Below, in pieces: positions 7,437-12,641 of a stretch of DNA of 12,641 nt. Position 1 is the first letter of the stretch. Every line of letters begins with the position of its first letter. Origin of the DNA: CAZDGV01 sp964505195 (GTDB lineage Bacteria; Bacteroidota; Bacteroidia; Chitinophagales; Chitinophagaceae); assembly GCA_964505195.1 (NCBI GenBank), contig CAZDGV010000040.1, forward strand, positions 1 to 12,641, given 5' to 3'. Made by a program: the position numbers and the translations under genes. The notes beneath the pieces are model-generated. The model did no database searches. It was not told where the DNA came from and saw only the letters and a program-made list of their open reading frames with translations.

Positions 7437-8192
7437 TCAAATATTCAAACCACCACAGGCACTGATGGTTTGTCCGGTAATATAACTGCTCAGATCGCTT
7501 GCGAGGAAGAGTGTAACATTAGCAATATCTTCTGCACTTGCAAAACGGCCTAAAGGTATTCCGGCTTTATATTTATCCGCTGCTTCTCCTTCTTTTAAAT
7601 AGCTGGTCATATCGGTTTCAACAAAACCGGGTGCAATGGCATTGCAGCGGATATTCCGACTACCGAGTTCTTTCGCAACGCTTTTTGTAAAACCAATCAC
7701 CCCGGCTTTGCTGGCAGCATAGCTGCTTTGTCCGGCATTACCCATTTCGCCAATCACCGAACTCATATTGATGATACTTCCTTTTTTGGCTTTCATCATC
7801 GGGCGCATCACCTGCTTGGTCATATAGAAAACACTGTTCAGGTTGGTGCGGATCACATCATCCCACTGTTCGGGTGTTAAGCGCAGTAGCAAATTGTCTT
7901 TTGAAATGCCAGCATTGTTTACGAGTATATCAATCGTTCCAAATTCTGTCACCACATCATTTACCAGCATTTCACAAGCAGCATAATCGCCTGCATTGCT
8001 TTGAAATGCTTTTGCTTTCACACCCATTTGCAGTAAGCGTGCTTCAAGGGCGGCTGCTTTTTCTTTGCTGGAATCACTTACAAAAGTGAATGCCACCTGA
8101 GCACCCTGCTCCGCTAATTTTACTGCAACTGCTTCTCCGATGCCGCGGGCAGCACCGGTAACAATCGCCACTTTTCCTTCAAGTAACTTCAT
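7437..8192 (-). CDS. fabG: 3-oxoacyl-[acyl-carrier-protein] reductase FabG (SDR family)
   Basis: NADPH-dependent short-chain reductase of the fatty-acid elongation cycle, reducing 3-oxoacyl-ACP to 3-hydroxyacyl-ACP in the cytoplasm. The reading frame extends upstream to an ATG at 8243. The ATG at 8192 is preferred because MKLLEGKVAIVTG is the normal N-terminus, giving 251 residues, and because a candidate promoter at 8216-8243 lies inside the extra segment. The cofactor loop TGAARGIG is at 12-19 and NNAG at 92-95. The catalytic tetrad is Asn117, Ser145, Tyr158 and Lys162, with the same 13- and 4-residue spacing as E. coli FabG Ser138, Tyr151 and Lys155. The APGFVETDM segment (187-195) strongly favours FabG over other SDRs. 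Other fab genes are absent nearby, so a paralogous role in another 3-oxoacyl reduction cannot be excluded. It lies downstream of the GH3-family gene after a 116-base gap that contains its own promoter candidate. Confidence 0.9.
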   Translation of the reverse strand: MKLLEGKVAIVTGAARGIGEAVAVKLAEQGAQVAFTFVSDSSKEKAAALEARLLQMGVKAKAFQSNAGDYAACEMLVNDVVTEFGTIDILVNNAGISKDNLLLRLTPEQWDDVIRTNLNSVFYMTKQVMRPMMKAKKGSIINMSSVIGEMGNAGQSSYAASKAGVIGFTKSVAKELGSRNIRCNAIAPGFVETDMTSYLKEGEAADKYKAGIPLGRFASAEDIANVTLFLASDLSSYITGQTISACGGLNI

Positions 8193-8215
8193 AAAGATTG
8201 AATTAAAATGTATTG

Positions 8216-8243
8216 CAAAGTAAGAAGAATTGCGATTGATCAA
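8216..8243 (-). promoter_or_regulatory. Candidate fabG promoter (Bacteroidota type)
   Basis: On the minus strand, TTG (8243-8241), a 17-base spacer and TTACTTTG (8223-8216) match the TTTG / TAnnTTTG pattern with one mismatch in the -7 box. Transcription would begin some 15-20 bases before the ATG at 8192, supporting that start. It is a visual match only. Confidence 0.35.
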
Positions 8244-8245
8244 TC
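8234..8245. promoter_or_regulatory. Perfect 12-base palindrome over the fabG -33 element
   Basis: GATTGATCAATC is self-complementary and contains the TTG proposed as the -33 element of fabG. A regulator bound here would compete with RNA polymerase, so a repressor operator is a reasonable inference. It does not resemble any fatty-acid regulator site I can name with confidence. Confidence 0.4.
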
Positions 8246-8308
8246 AGTAAAGTGTTTCAAAACGATTTTGCAGGTACAGAAAATCAATTTCTTTTAGTCA
8301 ATAGACTT

Positions 8309-9835
8309 CTATTGTTTGTCTTTTTCTGACTGCGCGATATGGATGATTTCTTCCAGTATTTTTCTGTCGTTGCTTAATCGGGGTACTTTATGTTGGCCTC
8401 CTAATTTTCCCTTACGCCGCAGCCATTCTTTGAAGCATCCGTTTTCAATGGCATGTACAATGGGCATGCGCAGGGCAATGTCTTTATAACGCTTGGCTTC
8501 GTAATCGCTGTTAAGGGCTTTCAGCTGGCTGTCTAGCTCATAAATGAAATCTGAAAGTGAAGCAGGTTGCTTTTCAAATTCAATCAGCCACTCATGTGCG
8601 CCATTACTTTCATTACCAAAGAATACTGGCGCTGCGGTGTAATCATTTACAATAGCCCCTGTTTGTTCGCAGGCATGTGCAATGGCTTTATCTGTATTAT
8701 CTACCATCAGTTCTTCACCAAAAGCATTGATAAAATGTTTGAGTCGCCCACTTACTTTAATGCGATAAGGTGCGATCGTTGTAAACTGAATGGTATCTCC
8801 TACAATATAGCGCCACAGGCCGCCATTGGTGGTAATGACAGGCGCGTAGTGCACGCCGGGTTGTACATCTTGCAGACCAATTGTTTGCGGGAAAGGTTTT
8901 CCGTATTCTTCCAGCGGCATAAATTCATAAAAAATACCATGATCGCAGAAAAGCAACATCCCTTCTTCACCGGGCTGATCCTGTGCTGCAAAAAAGCCCT
9001 CGCTGGCATTATACATTTCCAGGTAGTTGATGTTTTTGCCGATAATGCGCGCAAACTGTTCACGATAAGGCACAAACGAAACGCCACCATGCAGATATAA
9101 TTCAAGGTTGGGCCATACATCAGCGATACAGTTTTTACCGGTGAGCTCTAAAATGCGTCTGAATAAAACCAATGTCCATGTAGGAACGCCTGAAATAGAA
9201 GTTACATTTTCATGAATGGTACTTTCCGCAAGTTTCTCCACTTTCGATTCCCATTCATCCATCAGCGCAATGCTGAGCTCGGGCGTGCGAATCCAATGAC
9301 TCCAAATCGGAGAGTTTTGCATCAGCACTGCGCTTAAGTCGCCAAATTGTATTTCTTCGTTGATTTTGTTTACACTGTGACTGCCACCAATTACCAATCC
9401 CTTTCCTGTAAGTAATTCAGATGCGGGGAAATTATGATAGTAGAGGGTAAGCACATCTTTTGCGGCTTTATAGTGTCCGTCTTGCAAGCTTTCTTCACTT
9501 ACTGGTATAAACTTGCTTTTATCTGCCGTAGTGCCACTGCTTTTCGCAAACCATTCTATGGGCGTATGCCATAACATATGCTCTTCTCCCTGCATCATCT
9601 TTTCAATCCAGGGTTTGAAATCGTCGTACTCATGAACGGGAATGCGCTGTTTAAAGTCGCGCAGCGTAAAGAGCTGATCAAAGCCGTATTTACGCCCAAA
9701 ATCGGTGTACTGTGCAGATGTAACCAGGTCTTGCAGCACTTCGCGCTGTGCAGCGATGGGATGCTGCATCCAGCTTTCAATACGCCACATACGCATGCGT
9801 GCAAAACGGGATATGGCCGGGCTTAACAGCTTCAT
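8309..9835 (-). CDS. GH3 family acyl-adenylate-forming protein
   Basis: A 508-residue member of the GH3 family (named from plant auxin-responsive GH3), whose plant members adenylate a carboxylic acid and conjugate it to an amino acid. ANL-like nucleotide-binding features are visible: SSGTTADKSKFIP (99-111, phosphate loop), LYLHGGVSFVPY (246-257), YNASEGFF (275-282), YIVGDTIQFT (343-352) and GRLKHFINAFGEEL (363-376). The C-terminal lobe contains GKLGGQHKVPRL (476-487). Length is close to plant and bacterial members, and no catalytic element looks lost. No signal peptide is seen, so it is probably cytoplasmic. Substrate is unknown for bacterial GH3 proteins of this type. It sits 34 bases downstream of lptB and upstream of fabG, which hints at, but does not prove, acyl or lipid chemistry. 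Confidence 0.88.
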   Translation of the reverse strand: MKLLSPAISRFARMRMWRIESWMQHPIAAQREVLQDLVTSAQYTDFGRKYGFDQLFTLRDFKQRIPVHEYDDFKPWIEKMMQGEEHMLWHTPIEWFAKSSGTTADKSKFIPVSEESLQDGHYKAAKDVLTLYYHNFPASELLTGKGLVIGGSHSVNKINEEIQFGDLSAVLMQNSPIWSHWIRTPELSIALMDEWESKVEKLAESTIHENVTSISGVPTWTLVLFRRILELTGKNCIADVWPNLELYLHGGVSFVPYREQFARIIGKNINYLEMYNASEGFFAAQDQPGEEGMLLFCDHGIFYEFMPLEEYGKPFPQTIGLQDVQPGVHYAPVITTNGGLWRYIVGDTIQFTTIAPYRIKVSGRLKHFINAFGEELMVDNTDKAIAHACEQTGAIVNDYTAAPVFFGNESNGAHEWLIEFEKQPASLSDFIYELDSQLKALNSDYEAKRYKDIALRMPIVHAIENGCFKEWLRRKGKLGGQHKVPRLSNDRKILEEIIHIAQSEKDKQ

Positions 9836-9869
9836 AGTGTAGCAATATATTAAAAAAAGTTAAGGCTGT

Positions 9870-10655
9870 TTAGGACGCGGATTGCGCTGTACTTGTATTG
9901 CGCGCTTCTTCATGCAAGTAGTCTTTACGTTTCAACTCAAAATTACGCCCCAGGTATAGTCTGCGTACTTGCTCATCTGCTGCCAGCTCTTCGGCTGTGC
10001 CGTCTTTGTAAATTTTTCCTTCAATCAGCAGATAGGCCCGATCACAAATGGATAAGGTTTCTGTAACATTATGATCTGTAATAAGAATGCCGATATTTTT
10101 GTATTTGAGTTTTGCAACTACGCTCTGGATATCTTCTACAGCAATGGGATCTACGCCGGCAAAAGGTTCATCGAGCAGAATGAATTTTGGATCTACTGCT
10201 AAAGCACGTGCAATTTCAGTACGCCGTCTTTCACCCCCGCTTAAGCTATCGCCTAAATTCTTGCGAACATGATGCAGTCTGAACTCAGTCAACAGCTCTT
10301 CCAACTTTTCACGCTGTGCTTCTTTGCTCAGGGCAGTCATCTCTAGTACGGCAGCAATATTGTCTTCCACGGATAACTTGCGGAAAACAGAGGCTTCCTG
10401 GGGTAAGTAACCTATGCCCATTTGCGCACGCTTGTACATGGGCATATCCGTAATGGATTCTTCATTTAGAAAAACTTCTCCTTCGTCGGGCTTGATAAAG
10501 CCCACTACCATATAAAATGTGGTGGTTTTGCCCGCTCCATTGGGGCCTAGCAGTCCTACAATTTCCCCCTGCTCAACCCGAATGTTCACATGGTCTACGA
10601 CCGTTCGGTTGCGATATGCCTTTACCAGCTGACGTGTATGTATGATGAGCGACAA
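9870..10655 (-). CDS. lptB: LptB, ATPase of the lipopolysaccharide export transporter
   Basis: ATP-binding subunit of the LptB2FG complex, which extracts lipopolysaccharide from the inner membrane and drives it across the LptA bridge. In the 261 residues, Walker A is GPNGAGKTT (37-45), the Q-loop Gln86 lies in GYLPQEASVFRKL, the ABC signature is LSGGERRR (138-145), Walker B is FILLDEPFAGVDP (158-170) and the switch histidine is His195 in ITDHNV. The LPQEASVFRKL and LSGGERRR wording and a short C-terminal extension (about 240-261) distinguish LptB from other ABC ATPases. The start is a TTG: an in-frame stop lies at 10671-10673 with no ATG between, and the N-terminus SLIIHTRQLVKAY aligns with the family from this point. 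The gene is followed after 34 bases by the GH3-family gene and is divergent from metF. Confidence 0.92.
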   Translation of the reverse strand: MSLIIHTRQLVKAYRNRTVVDHVNIRVEQGEIVGLLGPNGAGKTTTFYMVVGFIKPDEGEVFLNEESITDMPMYKRAQMGIGYLPQEASVFRKLSVEDNIAAVLEMTALSKEAQREKLEELLTEFRLHHVRKNLGDSLSGGERRRTEIARALAVDPKFILLDEPFAGVDPIAVEDIQSVVAKLKYKNIGILITDHNVTETLSICDRAYLLIEGKIYKDGTAEELAADEQVRRLYLGRNFELKRKDYLHEEARNTSTAQSAS

Positions 10656-10678
10656 GGAGGGATGGATTGGTTACCCTG

Positions 10679-10715
10679 CAAAAATAAGGCTCAATGGCAT
10701 AGGTTGGGATACAAA
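10679..10715 (-). promoter_or_regulatory. Candidate lptB promoter
   Basis: On the minus strand, TATTTTTG (10686-10679) is an exact TAnnTTTG box. A TTTG lies upstream at 10715-10712 with a 25-base spacer, slightly longer than usual. Transcription would start roughly 15-20 bases before the TTG codon at 10655. The -33 candidate overlaps the left arm of the inverted repeat at 10713-10751. Confidence 0.4.
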
Positions 10716-10751
10716 GCCCTACAATACGTTTTGATGATCCGATAGGGCTTT
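10713..10751. repeat. 9-base perfect inverted repeat in the lptB/metF divergent promoter
   Basis: AAAGCCCTA (10713-10721) and TAGGGCTTT (10743-10751) are perfect reverse complements separated by 21 bases, with arm starts 30 bases apart (about three helical turns). The metF -33 box lies at the dyad centre and the lptB -33 candidate overlaps the left arm. The repeat is upstream of both predicted transcription starts, so it would act as DNA (an operator) rather than as an RNA hairpin. The regulator is unknown. Confidence 0.5.
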
Positions 10752-10761
10752 CTTAGATTTG
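10730..10761 (+). promoter_or_regulatory. Candidate metF promoter (exact Bacteroidota consensus)
   Basis: TTTG (10730-10733), a 20-base spacer and TAGATTTG (10754-10761) fit the primary sigma-factor consensus TTTG / TAnnTTTG exactly, with spacing in the normal range. The box ends 20 bases before the metF ATG at 10782, predicting a leader of about 15 bases, too short for a methionine or SAM riboswitch. Confidence 0.6.
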
Positions 10762-10781
10762 CAGTTACATTCGTACAGCAA

Positions 10782-11735
10782 ATGAAGGTTACCGAACACA
10801 TCGCCAAAGCTACTGACACCTTAGTTTCGTTTGAAATTTTGCCTCCGTTGAAAGGCAAAACCATCAATTCCATCTTCGAACATTTGGATCCGTTGATGGA
10901 GTTCAAACCTTCTTTTATCAATGTTACCTATCACCGTGCCGAGCATGTGTTCAAGAAAAAAGTAGATGGTACTTTTGAAAAAGTAGAAGTAAGAAAACGT
11001 CCTGGCACCGTTGGAATTTGTGCCGCACTGCAAAACCACTACGATATCGATGCCGTTCCGCACCTGATTTGCGGTGGCTTTTCAAAGCGTGAAACGGAAG
11101 ATGCATTAATCGATCTCAATTTTATTGGAGTGCAAAATGTATTAGTGCTTCGCGGCGATGCTGCTAAAAATGAAACCTATTTCGAGCCGCATGTGGAAGG
11201 ACATAAATATGCTATCGACTTACTGCGTCAAACCATCAAGCTCAATCATGGTATTTATCTTGAAGAAGATATTCGTGATGGCTTCCGTACCGATTTTTGT
11301 GCCGGCGTTGCGGGTTATCCTGAAAAGCATTTTGAATGTCCGAACATGGAAATTGAACTGCAGCGTTTGAAAGAAAAAGTAGATGCAGGGGCGGAATACA
11401 TTATGACGCAGATGTTTTTCGACAATCAGAAATTTTTTGCTTTTGTGAATGCCTGCAGAGCAATGGGGATTGATGTTCCCATTATTCCGGGATTGAAACC
11501 CCTTACCAGTAAAAAACAACTGAGCGTTATTCCGCGCACTTTTCACGTAGATATTCCCACTGAGTTGAGTAACGAAATGATGAAAGCCAAAACCGATGAC
11601 GATTGCAAGCGTATCGGTACCGAATGGCTTATACAACAATCGAAAGAGCTCAAAGCATTCGGTGTTCCGGTATTACATTACTATACACTTGGTAGTCCGA
11701 AAGTGATTTACAATGTAGTGAAGGAAACACTTTGA
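10782..11735 (+). CDS. metF: 5,10-methylenetetrahydrofolate reductase MetF
   Basis: Cytoplasmic flavoenzyme that reduces 5,10-methylene-THF to 5-methyl-THF, the methyl donor for methionine synthase. The 317 residues are close to the Bacteroidota form and slightly longer than E. coli MetF (296). FEILPP (17-22) carries Glu18, matching the catalytic Glu28 of E. coli. Asp126 in LRGD (123-126) matches the flavin-contacting Asp120. GVAGYPEKH (175-183), QMFFDNQKFFAF (210-221) and IIPGLKPLTSKKQL (234-247) are further family blocks, and the C-terminal HYYTLG segment (299-304) is typical. No regulatory SAM-binding C-terminal domain like that of eukaryotic MTHFR is present. The gene is monocistronic in this window: divergent from lptB and convergent, 19 bases away, with the SurA-like gene. 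A consensus promoter lies immediately upstream. Confidence 0.95.
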   Translation: MKVTEHIAKATDTLVSFEILPPLKGKTINSIFEHLDPLMEFKPSFINVTYHRAEHVFKKKVDGTFEKVEVRKRPGTVGICAALQNHYDIDAVPHLICGGFSKRETEDALIDLNFIGVQNVLVLRGDAAKNETYFEPHVEGHKYAIDLLRQTIKLNHGIYLEEDIRDGFRTDFCAGVAGYPEKHFECPNMEIELQRLKEKVDAGAEYIMTQMFFDNQKFFAFVNACRAMGIDVPIIPGLKPLTSKKQLSVIPRTFHVDIPTELSNEMMKAKTDDDCKRIGTEWLIQQSKELKAFGVPVLHYYTLGSPKVIYNVVKETL

Positions 11736-11754
11736 TATTTTCTTATTTTCTAGT

Positions 11755-12641
11755 TTATTGGTTAAGTAGCATCGCTTTCCACAATGCCTCATTGCGTTTG
11801 ATAGGAAATCTTTGTTTCAGATTTTCTATCCATCTTTCTTCCAGCACTTGCTGGTAGTCATTGATCACCGCACCAATGGCTTCTTCAAAACGGCGCAATT
11901 CGGGAGCTTCATGTGTTTTTAAAACGTATATAAAACTTACGGATCTATCTTGTTCATTTGAGTCGAGCGGAAGAATAGTAAATGGTGCAGGTATTCTGCT
12001 ATCTTTTAATGGCAGCTGTGAAACTTCGAAACGGCCACTATCTGCAAAAGTTTTTTCCGCATAATCTTGCAAGATCTCTTGCCATGCTTTCGGTGTCTTT
12101 GTAATTCTTTCTGCCAGGGCATCTGCAGTTTTTTGATCGATGCAGTTTACGAGGATGCCACTGAAGCCCGGCTGCCAGATAAATTTATTTCGGCTTACTT
12201 CGTAATACTTCAGAAGTGCGGCGGTATCGGAAGCAGCCTTGCGCCATACTTCTCGGTCCATGATTTCAAAAATGAGTCCTGCTTCCTTGAATTCATTCAT
12301 TTGTGCTGCGAAAGCAGGTGCATAGTCTTCCAGCTTTGCTTTGTATGCTTGCGTTACAATGCTGTCCTGGAATTTTTTCATCCACTTCGTGATGTAATTT
12401 TTATTGACTGTAACTGATGCTTTTTTACCTTGCACATATTCCAGCCAATCTGTAAATACATAATTCCTTTTACCGACTTGAAACAATACCTCATTCTGCA
12501 ATGCAATTTTTTTTGCACCCTGTGTATTATTTCTTAAAAGGCTATCCGTGCGGTCCCAAAGTGTTTTTTCATGCTTTATAAATGAACGAAAACCCAGTTG
12601 GGCGTACATATCTTTTCTGATTGCTTCTCTTGCAATTTCAA
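11755..12641 (-). CDS. SurA/PpiC-like periplasmic folding factor, C-terminal part (5' end outside window)
   Basis: The reading frame stays open through the right edge: codons before the first internal ATG at 12609 read EIAREAIRKD. The gene is therefore truncated by the window, with 294 residues visible. Segments such as LFQVGKRNYVFTDWLEYVQ (near 53-71 of the visible part) and FKEAGLIFEIMDREVWRKA (near 118-136), and a later FIWQPGFSGILVNC stretch, match by memory the C-terminal half of long Bacteroidota peptidylprolyl-isomerase (SurA-like) proteins. Those carry one or more parvulin domains upstream. No complete parvulin domain is visible here, so catalytic activity cannot be judged. The likely role is chaperoning outer-membrane proteins in the periplasm; any signal peptide would lie outside the window. 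It ends tail to tail with metF. Family assignment is moderate and rests on recollected pattern rather than a diagnostic motif. Confidence 0.62.
   Translation of the reverse strand, partial: EIAREAIRKDMYAQLGFRSFIKHEKTLWDRTDSLLRNNTQGAKKIALQNEVLFQVGKRNYVFTDWLEYVQGKKASVTVNKNYITKWMKKFQDSIVTQAYKAKLEDYAPAFAAQMNEFKEAGLIFEIMDREVWRKAASDTAALLKYYEVSRNKFIWQPGFSGILVNCIDQKTADALAERITKTPKAWQEILQDYAEKTFADSGRFEVSQLPLKDSRIPAPFTILPLDSNEQDRSVSFIYVLKTHEAPELRRFEEAIGAVINDYQQVLEERWIENLKQRFPIKRNEALWKAMLLNQ

Noticed and set aside
8193..8243. Upstream ATG extending FabG by 17 residues
   Set aside because: The extension is absent from typical FabG and would place the candidate promoter inside the coding region.
8291..8308. 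AGTC-TATT-GACT hairpin after the GH3-family stop
   Set aside because: It is a four-base stem followed by A-rich rather than T-rich sequence on the transcribed strand; not supported as a terminator.

Overview
The window looks like an ordinary chromosomal segment of a Bacteroidota bacterium, most probably Chitinophagaceae or a close relative. No marker gene fixes the taxon. The indications are: weak or absent Shine-Dalgarno sequences; promoter candidates of the Bacteroidota type (TTTG, a spacer of about 20 bases, then TAnnTTTG); a stand-alone mnmD next to a DAO-family oxidoreductase; a bacterial GH3-family protein; and the C-terminal end of a SurA-like periplasmic protein of a form common in that phylum. 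Coding density is high, no stretch over 300 bases lacks a gene, and I see no mobile element, CRISPR array, tRNA or rRNA.

Layout, left to right. (1) 57-2919 (+): paaZ, then ten bases later a crotonase-fold gene. Together these are a piece of the aerobic phenylacetyl-CoA (Paa) degradation pathway; the ring-epoxidase genes are not in the window. (2) 2994-4720 (+): mnmD, a tRNA wobble-uridine methyltransferase, overlapping by four bases a FAD-dependent oxidoreductase. The two resemble the separated halves of the fused enzyme MnmC. (3) 4730-6280 (-) and 6458-7420 (+): a SulP-family anion transporter with a STAS tail and a divergent SbtA-type bicarbonate permease. Their shared upstream region carries two perfect 12-base palindromes. 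(4) 10655-7437 (-): lptB (lipopolysaccharide-export ATPase), a GH3-family acyl-adenylate enzyme, and fabG (3-oxoacyl-ACP reductase), all in one direction with an envelope/lipid flavour. (5) 10782-11735 (+): metF, divergent from lptB across a compact two-promoter region that holds a 9-base inverted repeat. (6) 11755-12641 (-): the C-terminal part of a SurA/PpiC-like periplasmic folding factor that runs off the right edge.

The genes form several small housekeeping or catabolic units rather than one system, and I found no clear evidence of an undescribed multi-gene system. The points most worth checking are the split-MnmC pair, the paired bicarbonate/anion transporters with their palindromes, the bidirectional lptB/metF promoter, the GH3 enzyme between lptB and fabG, the missing first catalytic glutamate in the crotonase-fold protein, and the TTG start of lptB.
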